From NCBI RefSeq assembly GCF_014852585.1, contig NZ_JACVBX010000002.1, forward strand, positions 124,001 to 188,000: DNA of 64,000 bases, in the 5' to 3' direction. The notes under the pieces are model-generated. The model made no database searches and was not told where the DNA came from. It was given only the letters and a program-made list of their open reading frames with translations. Shown piece by piece: positions 33,041 through 41,449 of this stretch (its first letter is position 1; every line of letters begins with the position of its first letter). The translations under genes and the position numbers were made by a program. Source of the stretch: Pseudomonas sp. PDM18. Lineage in GTDB: Bacteria; Pseudomonadota; Gammaproteobacteria; Pseudomonadales; Pseudomonadaceae.

Positions 33041-33970
33041 ATGCGTTTCCTCCTGATCGCCCTGGCCTGCCTGTGCCTGCCGGCACTGGCCGACCTGCAG
33101 TACCACCTCGAACCCCGGAAGATCGCCGAAGGCACCTGGCTGGTGGAAGGCGGCACCGACAACTTCGCCAAGGATAATGGCGGCGCCATCGTCAACGTCG
33201 CTTTTATCGACACCGGCGACGGTGTGCTGGTGATCGATACCGGTCCGTCGAAGCGCTACGGCGAAGCCCTGCGTGCGCTGATCCAGCAGACTACCGGCAA
33301 GCCGGTGAAGCGCGTGCTGCTGTCCCATCACCACCCCGATCACGTGCTGGGCAACCAGGCCTTCACCGACGTGCCCAACGGTGCGCTGGCCGGCACCAGC
33401 AAGCTGCTGAAGGAGCAGGGCAACGCCATGGCGGAGAACATGTATCGCCTGGTCGGCGACTGGATGCGCGGCACGGAAGTGGTACTGCCCAGCGAGACGG
33501 TGGTGCCGGGTGAGCTGCAGATGGGCAGCCACCGATTCCGCCTGGTCGGCTTGCGCGGACATACCGGCGCCGACCTGGCGATCCTTGACGAAACCACTGG
33601 CGTGCTGTTCGCCGGCGACATCGTGTTCTACCAGCGTGCGCTGACCACGCCGAACAGCCCGGGGCTGGACGTCTGGCTGGGCGATCTCGACACGCTGCAG
33701 AAACTGCCGTGGAAACTCATCGTCCCCGGCCACGGCCCAATCGCCACCGATGCCGCACCCTTTGCGCAGATGCGTGATTACCTCGGCTGGCTCGACAGCG
33801 TGATGCGCGATGGCATCGCCCAGGGCGCGGACATGAACGACCTCCTGCGCACGCCCATCCCCGAGCGCTTCGCCGGCGTCAGCCTGACGCGTTACGAACT
33901 GATCCGCAGCGTCAGTCACCTCTATCCGCGCTACGAGCAGAAGGCGCTGCCGCGCGTCGACCAGCAGTGA
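33041..33970 (+). CDS. Quinoprotein relay metallo-beta-lactamase-fold hydrolase (SoxH-like)
   Basis: 309 residues from ATG 33041 with GAGGTG upstream. A signal peptide (MRFLLIALACLCLPALA) makes it periplasmic. The zinc motif H-x-H-x-D-H is at 96-101 (HHHPDH), with later ligands in LRGHTGADL, FAGDIVF and VPGHGPI. This is the SoxH-related group found with SoxYZ-like carriers beside PQQ dehydrogenases; such genes are annotated as quinoprotein relay zinc metallohydrolases. It might release a product from the carrier Cys, by analogy with thioesterase-type MBL enzymes, but this has not been shown as far as I know. Confidence 0.83.
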   Translation: MRFLLIALACLCLPALADLQYHLEPRKIAEGTWLVEGGTDNFAKDNGGAIVNVAFIDTGDGVLVIDTGPSKRYGEALRALIQQTTGKPVKRVLLSHHHPDHVLGNQAFTDVPNGALAGTSKLLKEQGNAMAENMYRLVGDWMRGTEVVLPSETVVPGELQMGSHRFRLVGLRGHTGADLAILDETTGVLFAGDIVFYQRALTTPNSPGLDVWLGDLDTLQKLPWKLIVPGHGPIATDAAPFAQMRDYLGWLDSVMRDGIAQGADMNDLLRTPIPERFAGVSLTRYELIRSVSHLYPRYEQKALPRVDQQ

Positions 33971-34007
33971 CTGCGCCGTCCTGCAAAGCTTGCTTGGCGC
34001 CCCGGTT

Positions 34008-34041
34008 GCGCAACACCTGCCGCGGTTCCGCGCAACACCTG
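34008..34041 (+). promoter_or_regulatory. Direct repeats, candidate enhancer for the sigma-54 activator
   Basis: GCGCAACACCTG occurs at 34008-34019 and again at 34030-34041, 22 bp apart (two helical turns), each preceded by CGGTT. They lie about 85-118 bp upstream of the -24 element, the right distance for an enhancer-binding protein. Confidence 0.6.
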
Positions 34042-34125
34042 TAGCGCTTGCAATACCGGCATCTTCGTCAGCAGGAAACGCCAGAGGCCCCGAACGGCGA
34101 GCCCTCCAGCCCAACTCGAAAACCC

Positions 34126-34141
34126 TGGCACAACGGTTGCT
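34126..34141 (+). promoter_or_regulatory. Sigma-54 promoter of the quinohemoprotein gene
   Basis: TGGCAC-AACGG-TTGCT is a perfect match to the TGGCAC-N5-TTGCW consensus, with GG and GC at the right spacing. The start codon lies 60 bp downstream. A sigma-54 activator gene sits 3.9 kb away in the same cluster. Confidence 0.88.
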
Positions 34142-34200
34142 TTGAGCCTTGCAAGCCGCGGCGAACGATCCGCGGCACCAACAAGAATCGGAGAACCTCC

Positions 34201-36384
34201 ATGAGATCGATTGGCCCGCACGTGCCTTCCGTTCGCCTGCAACCCGCCCTGCGTCATTCCCTGCTGACCGCTTCGCTGCTGATGGCCGGCCTGTCCCCCA
34301 ATCTCCAGGCTGCTGAAGTCCCGGCCAACGTCGATGGCAAGCGCATTGCCGCCGCCAACAGCGAACCGGGCAACTGGATGTCCACCGGCCGCACCTACGA
34401 CGAGCAGCGCTTCAGCCCGCTGAAGAAGATTGACCAGAGCAACGTCGGTAACCTGGGCCTGGCCTGGAGCCACAAGCTGGACATCGACCGTGGCGTGGAA
34501 GCCACGCCCATCGTAGTCGATGGCGTGATGTACACCACTGGGCCTTTCTCCATCGTCTACGCGCTGGACGCCCGCACCGGCGAGCAACTGTGGAAGTACG
34601 ACCCGCAGTCCGACCGCAGCCGCGCCGGCGAAGCCTGTTGTGACGCAGTGAACCGTGGCGTGGCGGTGTGGAAGGGCAAGGTCTACGTCGGCGTACTCGA
34701 TGGACGCCTGGAGGCCATCGACGCCAAGACCGGCAAGCGCGTGTGGAGCGTCGATACCCGCAGCGATCCGTCGCGCAGCATCACCATCACCGGCGCGCCG
34801 CGCATCGTGAAGGGCAAGGTGATCATCGGCAACGGCGGCGCCGAGTTCGGTGTGCGCGGGTACATCACCGCCTACGACGCCGAGACCGGCAAGCAGGACT
34901 GGCGCTTCTTCACCGTGCCCGGCGACCCCAAGGAAATGCCCAAGGGCAAGGGCATGGAAATCGCCGCCAAGACCTGGTTCGGCGACAACTACCACAAGCA
35001 GGGCGGTGGCGGCACCGTGTGGGACTCCATGTCCTACGACCCGGAGCTGAACCTGCTGTACATCGGCGTCGGCAACGGCTCCTCGTGGAATCCGCGTATC
35101 CGCAGCGAAGGCAAGGGCGACAACCTGTTCCTCTCGTCCATCGTCGCGATCAATCCCGACAACGGCGAGTACGTCTGGCACTACCAGACCACACCCGGCG
35201 ACGCCTGGGACTACACCGCCACCCAGCACATCATGCTGGTGGACCTGGAGATCGACGGCAAACAGCGCAAGGTACTGATGCAGGCGCCGAAGAACGGCTT
35301 CTTCTATGTCATCGACCGCGCCACCGGCGAGCTGCTCTCGGCGAAGAACTTCATCCCGATCAACTGGGCCACCGGCATCGACATGAAGACCGGTCGGCCG
35401 ATCCGCAACGAGAAGGTCTCCGACTACTGGAAGGACCCGGAGAAGAAGGCGCGCCTGATCCAGCCGGCCTTCTGGGGCGCCCACGACTGGCAGCCCATGT
35501 CGTACAACCCCAACACCGGCCTGGTGTACATCCCCGCGCACATCATGTCGGCGATGTACCAGGACGTCGACGGCGCGCCGCCGCGCTCCAAGTTCAAGAG
35601 CATCTACCAGCTCGACGTCAACACCGGGATGATGCCCGAGGACCCCGAAGGCCTGCGCAAGATCGCCGACACCTGGACCGGCAAGCTGATCGCCTGGGAC
35701 CCGGTGAAGCAGGAGAAGCGCTGGGAAGTCCCCTACAGCACCATCTTCAACGGCGGCACCCTCAGCACCGCCGGCAACCTGGTGTTCGAAGGCACCGCTG
35801 ACGGTCGCGTGGTGGCCTATGCCGCCGAGACCGGCAAGAAGCTCTGGGAATCCCCGGCCAACACCGGCGTGATGGCTGCGCCGATCACCTATGAGGTGGA
35901 CGGCGAGCAGTACGTGACCTTCATGGCTGGCTGGGGCGGCGCCTTCTCCACCTTCGCCGGCGCCTTGTCGCTGCGCGCCGGGGTCAAGCCCAACGCCCAG
36001 GTGCTGACCTACAAGCTCGGCGGCACCGCCAAGCTGCCGGACATCAACTACAAGTGGGCCGACCGCAAGCCCGAGCCGCCGGCGCTGACCGGCACCACCG
36101 CGCAGATCGACCAGGGTCGCGAGCTGTTCAACTCCAGTTGCTCGCAGTGCCACGGCATCAACGCCATCAGCGGCGGCGTGGTGCCCGACCTGCGCACCCT
36201 CAGCGCGGAAAACCACCAGCGCTTCCTCGGCATCATCTACGGCGGCCGCATCCCCGACGGCATGCCGTCGTTCCAGGGCCACCTCGACCTGCAGCAGGCC
36301 GAGGCCGTGCACCAGTACCTGATCAAGCGCGCCTACGACCTCAAGGAACAACTGGCCGGCGCGCAGAAGACTGCCGCCAAGTGA
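34201..36384 (+). CDS. Quinohemoprotein alcohol dehydrogenase (PQQ plus heme c)
   Basis: 727 residues from ATG 34201 with GGAG upstream. A signal peptide (LLTASLLMAGLSPNLQA) leads into a PQQ beta-propeller with the vicinal disulfide in EACCDAVNRG, GAPRIVKGKV, the catalytic Asp in DAWDYTATQH, and WDSMSYDPELN. A C-terminal cytochrome c domain from about residue 630 has CSQCH and a probable Met ligand in DGMPSF. This is the soluble type II quinohemoprotein layout, such as 1-butanol or polyethylene-glycol dehydrogenases, able to pass electrons internally from PQQ to heme. It has its own sigma-54 promoter and is followed 22 bp later by aldA. Confidence 0.9.
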   Translation: MRSIGPHVPSVRLQPALRHSLLTASLLMAGLSPNLQAAEVPANVDGKRIAAANSEPGNWMSTGRTYDEQRFSPLKKIDQSNVGNLGLAWSHKLDIDRGVEATPIVVDGVMYTTGPFSIVYALDARTGEQLWKYDPQSDRSRAGEACCDAVNRGVAVWKGKVYVGVLDGRLEAIDAKTGKRVWSVDTRSDPSRSITITGAPRIVKGKVIIGNGGAEFGVRGYITAYDAETGKQDWRFFTVPGDPKEMPKGKGMEIAAKTWFGDNYHKQGGGGTVWDSMSYDPELNLLYIGVGNGSSWNPRIRSEGKGDNLFLSSIVAINPDNGEYVWHYQTTPGDAWDYTATQHIMLVDLEIDGKQRKVLMQAPKNGFFYVIDRATGELLSAKNFIPINWATGIDMKTGRPIRNEKVSDYWKDPEKKARLIQPAFWGAHDWQPMSYNPNTGLVYIPAHIMSAMYQDVDGAPPRSKFKSIYQLDVNTGMMPEDPEGLRKIADTWTGKLIAWDPVKQEKRWEVPYSTIFNGGTLSTAGNLVFEGTADGRVVAYAAETGKKLWESPANTGVMAAPITYEVDGEQYVTFMAGWGGAFSTFAGALSLRAGVKPNAQVLTYKLGGTAKLPDINYKWADRKPEPPALTGTTAQIDQGRELFNSSCSQCHGINAISGGVVPDLRTLSAENHQRFLGIIYGGRIPDGMPSFQGHLDLQQAEAVHQYLIKRAYDLKEQLAGAQKTAAK

Positions 36385-36406
36385 CCGTCAAACCGGAGAG
36401 CAACCC

Positions 36407-37843
36407 ATGACTGACGTGACAACCTACCAGCACTACATCGACAACCGCTTCGTCGCCGGCGAGCCGCTGATCGAGGTGCACAACCCGGCCAACGGCGAGC
36501 TGCTGGCGCGCATCCCCGAGGCCAGCGCGGCCCAGGTGGACAGCGCCATCGGCGCCGCCCGCGCGGCGCAGAAGGGCTGGGCGGCCAAGCCTGCCATCGA
36601 GCGCGCCGGCTACCTGCGCAAGATCGCCGAGAAGGTCCGTGCCAACGCGCCGCGCCTGGCGAAGATCATCACCGCCGAGCAAGGCAAGGTGCCGGCGCTG
36701 GCGGAAGTGGAAGTGAACTTCACCGCCGACTACCTCGACTACATGGCCGAGTGGGCGCGCCGCCTGGAAGGCGAAGTGCTGACCAGCGACCGTGCCGGCG
36801 AGCACATCTTCCTGCTGCGCAAACCGCTGGGCGTGGTGGCGGGCATCCTGCCGTGGAACTTCCCGTTCTTCCTCATCGCCCGGAAGATGGCGCCGGCGCT
36901 GCTGACCGGCAACACCATCGTCATCAAGCCCAGTGAAGAAACCCCGATCAACTGCTTCGAATTCGCCCGTCTGGTGGCGGAAACCGACCTGCCCACCGGT
37001 GTTTTCAACGTCGTCGGCGGCACCGGGGCCAGCGCCGGCAGCTCACTGACCAGCCACGCCGGGGTGGACCTGATCAGCTTCACCGGCAGTGTCGCTACCG
37101 GCTCGCGGATCATGGCGGCGGCCGCGCCGAACATCACCAAGCTGAACCTGGAGTTGGGTGGCAAGGCGCCGGCCATCGTCCTCGCCGACGCCGACCTGGA
37201 GCTGGCGGTAAACGCCATCAAGGCCTCGCGGGTGATCAATACCGGGCAGGTGTGCAACTGCGCCGAGCGCGTCTACGTGCAGCGCCAGGTGGCCGACCAG
37301 TTCATCGAGAAGATCGCCGCCGCCATGGCCGCCACCCGCTTCGGCGACCCGAACGTGCAGGCGGACCTGGACATGGGCCCGCTGGTCAATCGCATTGGTC
37401 TGGACAAGGTCGCGCAAATGGTTCGTACGGCGACCGGGCAGGGCGCCCAGATCATCACCGGTGGCGCCGTCGCCGACCTCGGTAAGGGCTTCCACTACCA
37501 GCCCACCGTGCTCGCCGGCTGCAAGGGCGACATGGAGATCATGCGCAAGGAAATCTTCGGTCCGGTGCTGCCGATCCAGGTGGTGGACGACCTCGACGAA
37601 GCGATCGCCCTGGCCAATGACAGCGATTACGGCCTGACCTCGTCGATCTACACCCGCAACCTCAGCGCCGCGCTCAAGGCCAGCCGCGAGCTGGACTTCG
37701 GCGAGACCTACATCAACCGCGAGAACTTCGAGGCCATGCAGGGTTTCCATGCCGGCACCCGCAAGTCCGGTATCGGCGGCGCGGATGGCAAGCATGGGTT
37801 GTATGAGTACACGCATACGCATGTGGTTTATGCGCAGGAGTGA
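36407..37843 (+). CDS. aldA: AldA-type aldehyde dehydrogenase
   Basis: 478 residues, nearly the length of E. coli AldA (479), and strikingly alike in sequence, e.g. GILPWNFPFFLIARKMAPAL, LELGGKAPAIV with the general-base Glu, NTGQVCNCAERVYVQ with the catalytic Cys, and FEAMQGFHAG near the end. AldA oxidises lactaldehyde and glycolaldehyde with NAD. There is no signal peptide. It lies 22 bp after the quinohemoprotein gene, so it probably finishes the oxidation of aldehydes made from diols or alcohols. The exaC aldehyde dehydrogenase found at this place in P. aeruginosa is absent here. Confidence 0.88.
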   Translation: MTDVTTYQHYIDNRFVAGEPLIEVHNPANGELLARIPEASAAQVDSAIGAARAAQKGWAAKPAIERAGYLRKIAEKVRANAPRLAKIITAEQGKVPALAEVEVNFTADYLDYMAEWARRLEGEVLTSDRAGEHIFLLRKPLGVVAGILPWNFPFFLIARKMAPALLTGNTIVIKPSEETPINCFEFARLVAETDLPTGVFNVVGGTGASAGSSLTSHAGVDLISFTGSVATGSRIMAAAAPNITKLNLELGGKAPAIVLADADLELAVNAIKASRVINTGQVCNCAERVYVQRQVADQFIEKIAAAMAATRFGDPNVQADLDMGPLVNRIGLDKVAQMVRTATGQGAQIITGGAVADLGKGFHYQPTVLAGCKGDMEIMRKEIFGPVLPIQVVDDLDEAIALANDSDYGLTSSIYTRNLSAALKASRELDFGETYINRENFEAMQGFHAGTRKSGIGGADGKHGLYEYTHTHVVYAQE

Positions 37844-37883
37844 GCCGGGCCAGTTCGTGCCTGGGCTTAGACCCTCTCTCTAA

Positions 37884-37905
37884 CCCTCTCCCTTCAGGGA
37901 GAGGG
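37884..37905. repeat. CCCTCTCCC hairpin between convergent genes
   Basis: CCCTCTCCC and GGGAGAGGG pair around TTCA, 41 bp past the aldA stop. It is the same core as the repeats at 475-612 and 13723-13866 and may also terminate aldA transcripts. Confidence 0.55.
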
Positions 37906-38022
37906 CTGGGGGAAAGGGTGTTAAGGCGTGCACGGAGTTCCCTGGGAGAGGGAATGCCGCACCCGTAAACACATCACCGTTCTGCTTGGGCGGGCCTTCC
38001 TTGCCAGGTGAGGCTCGCTCCT

Positions 38023-38066
38023 TTTTCCCTGCGCCCGAAGCGGGTGATTCGCGGACGCAGGGAAAA
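38023..38066. other. Hairpin just past the sigma-54 activator gene
   Basis: TTTTCCCTGCG (38023-38033) pairs perfectly with CGCAGGGAAAA (38056-38066), with a small inner CCCGAAGCGGG hairpin. It lies 10 bp past the activator stop codon. Neither strand ends in a T-run, so termination is uncertain. Confidence 0.45.
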
Positions 38067-38075
38067 GGGACAGGA

Positions 38076-40010
38076 TCAATACAGCGCGTTGGGCTGCACG
38101 ATGCCGTGCTTCTTCATCTTCCGATACAGGGTCGACCGGGCAATGCCGAACTGTTCCGCCACCGCACTGATGTTCCACTGCCGCTCGCGCAGCGCCGCCA
38201 GCAGGTGGCGCGCCTCGTCGTCGTCCAGGCGGGCGGCGAGGGCGGTCGTGGTGGCTGTTGGCGGTGCTTCGGCAATGACAATGGGGGCGCCCTGATGCAA
38301 CTCCATCGGCAGGCAGTCCAGGTCGATGCGGCCGTCCTCGGCGAGGGCGGCGGCGTAGCGCAGGCAGTTCAGCAATTGGCGGATGTTGCCCGGCCAGGGA
38401 TGGCCGCGCAGCCGCTCGCGCACCGCGCCATCGAGGTGCAGGTTGCCGCCCAGGCCCGCCAGCAGGCTGTCGATCAGCGCCTCGCGGTCAGTGCGTTCGC
38501 GCAGCGCCGGCAGTTGCAGGGTCATGCCGGCGAGGCGGTAGAACAGGTCCTCGCGGAAGCCCTTGGCGCGGATCATCTCGGCCAGGTTCTGGTGGGTCGC
38601 GGAGACCACCTGAACGTCCAGCGCCACCGGCGCTTCGGCGCCCAGCGGGAGGATTTCCCGCTCCGCCAGCACGCGCAGCAGGCGGGTCTGCAGATGCGCC
38701 GGCATGTCGCCGATCTCGTCAAGGAACAGCGTGCCGCCGTTGGCCAGTTCCAGCTTGCCCTTCATGCCTTTCTTGCTGGCGCCAGTGAAGCTGCCGCCGC
38801 GATAGCCGAAGAGCTCGCTCTCGATCAGGCTTTCCGGGATCGCCGCGCAGTTCAGCGCGACGAAGGGCCCGGCATGGCGTGCGCTGGCCTGGTGGATGGC
38901 GCGGGCGAAGGCTTCCTTGCCGGTGCCGGTCTCGCCGGTGACGAGGATGGAGATGCCCTTGTCGAGCACCTTGCGCAGCTTGCGCACGCCGTCCTGCAGG
39001 CGCGAGTCGGCGCCAGCGAGGCGAGTGAGGTCCGGGTGCTCCGGGCTCTTCGTTGCGCCAGCGGCTGGCGCACTGCGGCGCGGCGGGCTGGCTGGCGTGC
39101 GCAGGCCGACGTCTACAAGGGCATGGTCGGCCAGGGTGCGCAGGCGGATGCCCCGCGCGCCGCCCTTGCTCAGGTCGAGCAACTGGTCGACGTCCGCTTC
39201 CAGCAACTGTTCGATGCGGCTGCCCAGCAGCTCACCGCGGCAGGCGGTGAAGGCGGCGTGGTTGCCACCGATCACCCGGCCCTGCTCGTCGAGGGCGATG
39301 AGCTGTTCGTTGGCCAGGTCAGACACCTCGTCGCGGGCCTTTACCGACAGGGTCAGGCGGTCGCGGTAGCGCTGGCGGAAGCTGGCATTCTCAATCAGCC
39401 GCGCGTACAGGATCACCAGCTGCAGGGTCAGGTACTGCGCATCCTTGGGGCCGTCGTTGTACAGGCAGGTGGCGTTCAGGCAGCCGCGCAACCGGTGCTG
39501 GGCGTCGAAGATCGGCGCCACCGAGCAGCTCAGGCGGAAGTTGCTCACCAGGAAGTGCTCCTGGCGGTGGATGGTCAGCGCCTCGCCGGCGGCCAGCGCG
39601 GTGCCGATACCGTTGGTGCCGGCGATGGATTCGTCCCAGCGCGCGCCGACGATCAGCCCGGCCTGGGTGTAGCGGTCGCGCTCGCTGGGCAGGCGCGCAT
39701 CGAGGGTGATGCCGCGCTCGTCGCTGAGCAGCACCGCGAAGCCGGCCGGCAGTACGCGCCGGGCAAGGCCGGTGACGCCCTGGCTGGCAATCGCCAGGTA
39801 GTCCTGATGCAGGCCCTGGTGCTCGCGGATTTCCCCGGCGGTGAGGATGTGTTTTTCCGCCCGCGCGCGTGGGTCGAGATGGTGCTCCATCACGCTGCGG
39901 TACCAGGAGCGCGCAATGGCGCCCTCGGGCTGGATGTCACGCTCGCCGAAGTGATCGGCGATGAAGGCGGCAAGGTCGTTCGGGCAGTTTTCCAGGGATT
40001 GCGGTTGCAT
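38076..40010 (-). CDS. Sigma-54-dependent activator, AcoR-like
   Basis: 644 residues from ATG 40010 with GGGAG upstream (a GTG at 40016 overlaps that site). The N-terminal ~290 residues contain a GAF-type sensor (WDESIAGTNGIGTAL, SNFRLSCSVAPIFDA) typical of AcoR, the acetoin/alcohol catabolism activators. The AAA+ domain has Walker A GETGTGKEAF, Walker B GGTLFLDEIGD and a sigma-54 contact loop reading GSFTGA rather than GAFTGA. The C-terminal Fis-type helix-turn-helix is WNISAVAEQFGIARSTLYRKM. The only perfect sigma-54 promoter I find lies before the quinohemoprotein gene, its likely target. It faces away from pqqA. Confidence 0.88.
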   Translation of the reverse strand: MQPQSLENCPNDLAAFIADHFGERDIQPEGAIARSWYRSVMEHHLDPRARAEKHILTAGEIREHQGLHQDYLAIASQGVTGLARRVLPAGFAVLLSDERGITLDARLPSERDRYTQAGLIVGARWDESIAGTNGIGTALAAGEALTIHRQEHFLVSNFRLSCSVAPIFDAQHRLRGCLNATCLYNDGPKDAQYLTLQLVILYARLIENASFRQRYRDRLTLSVKARDEVSDLANEQLIALDEQGRVIGGNHAAFTACRGELLGSRIEQLLEADVDQLLDLSKGGARGIRLRTLADHALVDVGLRTPASPPRRSAPAAGATKSPEHPDLTRLAGADSRLQDGVRKLRKVLDKGISILVTGETGTGKEAFARAIHQASARHAGPFVALNCAAIPESLIESELFGYRGGSFTGASKKGMKGKLELANGGTLFLDEIGDMPAHLQTRLLRVLAEREILPLGAEAPVALDVQVVSATHQNLAEMIRAKGFREDLFYRLAGMTLQLPALRERTDREALIDSLLAGLGGNLHLDGAVRERLRGHPWPGNIRQLLNCLRYAAALAEDGRIDLDCLPMELHQGAPIVIAEAPPTATTTALAARLDDDEARHLLAALRERQWNISAVAEQFGIARSTLYRKMKKHGIVQPNALY

Positions 40011-40259
40011 GGTCACTCCCGGCGGCCGTCAGTCGGACTGCGGCGCATTGTTTTTGTATGGGACCGGCTCCGTGTAGGACCGTTCCTAGGATTGGCTAGT
40101 CTAGACCGGTGGGTCACGGGCGACGAGAGCCCGAGCAAGGCCTGTGCCGAAACACTTCGCGCGGGGCGCCGAGCCTCGCGCCAGAGCGCTCGCCGCCAGA
40201 GGGCGCGGGCGCAACCGGGCAACGGCTGTCGCAGCGATGGGACAGTTGTAGCGGCGGGG

Positions 40260-40275
40260 CGCGACAGCTGTCGCG
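40260..40275. promoter_or_regulatory. 16-bp palindrome between the sigma-54 activator and pqqA
   Basis: CGCGACAGCTGTCGCG is a perfect palindrome. A looser copy, GCTGTCGCAGCGATGGGACAG, lies just upstream at about 40225-40245. Both contain CTGTC/GACAG half sites. The 380-bp gap 40011-40390 is otherwise gene-free and must hold the pqqA promoter. Confidence 0.45.
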
Positions 40276-40390
40276 TGCCCGCTACCAAATCAGGGGGGAA
40301 TCTCCTTCGAAAGTATCATTCGGAGTGCCTGACCCTGGTGTTTAACTCAATCAGCCGGGCTCAACCGGCCGACAACAAGAGGACAGACCC

Positions 40391-40462
40391 ATGTGGACCA
40401 AGCCTAGCTTCACCGACCTGCGCCTTGGCTTCGAAGTGACCCTGTACTTCGCCAACCGCTGA
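40391..40462 (+). CDS. pqqA: PQQ precursor peptide PqqA
   Basis: A 23-codon gene, too short for most gene callers: [20 protein letters not shown] then ANR. It holds the conserved Glu15 and Tyr19 in the E-V-T-L-Y motif that are cross-linked and become the PQQ backbone. GAGGACAG upstream gives a ribosome site. It is followed 47 bp later by pqqB. The peptide is bound by PqqD and joined by PqqE before proteolysis. Confidence 0.96.
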   Translation: MWTKPSFTDLRLGFEVTLYFANR

Positions 40463-40509
40463 TCCACTCGGCCCCGGTCCGCCGGGGCCCCTGCCCACGG
40501 GGCACTGTC

Positions 40510-41424
40510 ATGCACATCCGAATTCTCGGGTCAGCCGCCGGCGGCGGCTTTCCCCAGTGGAACTGCAATTGCCGCAACTGTCGCGGCGTGCGCGACGGCA
40601 GCGTGATCGCGCAGCCACGCACCCAATCGTCCATCGCGCTGTCCGACGACGGCGAGAACTGGATTCTCTGCAACGCCTCGCCCGACATCCGCGCCCAGCT
40701 GGCGTCCTTTCCGGCGCTTCAACCGGCACGGCGCCTGCGCGATTCGGCGATTGCCGCCATCGTTCTGCTGGACAGCCAGATCGATCACACCACCGGCCTG
40801 CTCAGCTTGCGCGAAGGTTGCCCGCACGAAGTCTGGTGCACGGAGATGGTCCACCAGGACCTGTCTACCGGTTTCCCTCTGTTCCCCATGCTGTCGCATT
40901 GGAACGGCGGGTTGAAGCACCGGCTCATCGCGCTGGATGCCGAGCCCTTCAGCATCCCGGCCTGCCCGGGCCTGCGCCTCACCGCCATCGCCCTGCGCAG
41001 CAGTGCGCCGCCGTATTCGCCGCACCGGGGCAACCCGCATCCGGGCGACAACATCGGCCTGTTCATCGAGGACCTGTCCACCGGCGGCAAGCTGTTCTAC
41101 GCGCCCGGCCTGGGCCAGGTGGACGACGAGTTGCTGGCGTGGATGCGCCGCGCCGACTGCCTGCTGGTGGACGGCACGCTCTGGCGCGATGACGAAATGC
41201 GCGTCTGCGAAGTGGGCGAGAAGCTCGGCAGCGAGATGGGCCACCTGGCCCAGAGCGGCCCCGGCGGCATGATCGAGGTGCTCGACGGCATTCACGGGCC
41301 GCGCAAGGTGCTCATCCACATCAACAACACCAATCCCATCCTCGACATCGCCTCGCCCGAACGCGCCGAACTGGACGCGCGCGGCATCGAAGTAGCGTTC
41401 GATGGCATGGGTATCTTCCTTTGA
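40510..41424 (+). CDS. pqqB: PqqB, PQQ biosynthesis metal-dependent oxygenase
   Basis: 304 residues starting [20 protein letters not shown], the hallmark PqqB start, with a CNCxxC cluster near residues 18-23. It has a metallo-beta-lactamase fold; the active-site region [16 protein letters not shown] replaces the usual H-x-H-x-D-H. PqqB hydroxylates the tyrosine-derived ring of the PQQ intermediate. It follows pqqA and is 25 bp before pqqC. Confidence 0.95.
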   Translation: MHIRILGSAAGGGFPQWNCNCRNCRGVRDGSVIAQPRTQSSIALSDDGENWILCNASPDIRAQLASFPALQPARRLRDSAIAAIVLLDSQIDHTTGLLSLREGCPHEVWCTEMVHQDLSTGFPLFPMLSHWNGGLKHRLIALDAEPFSIPACPGLRLTAIALRSSAPPYSPHRGNPHPGDNIGLFIEDLSTGGKLFYAPGLGQVDDELLAWMRRADCLLVDGTLWRDDEMRVCEVGEKLGSEMGHLAQSGPGGMIEVLDGIHGPRKVLIHINNTNPILDIASPERAELDARGIEVAFDGMGIFL

Positions 41425-41449
41425 CGGCCCTTGCAGAAGGAGCGTCGCG

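Noticed and set aside
40017-40390. Plus-strand continuation of a long frame through the activator/pqqA gap
   Set aside because: The frame is the shadow of the activator gene extended by chance; the gap has palindromes and promoter-like features but no coding signal.
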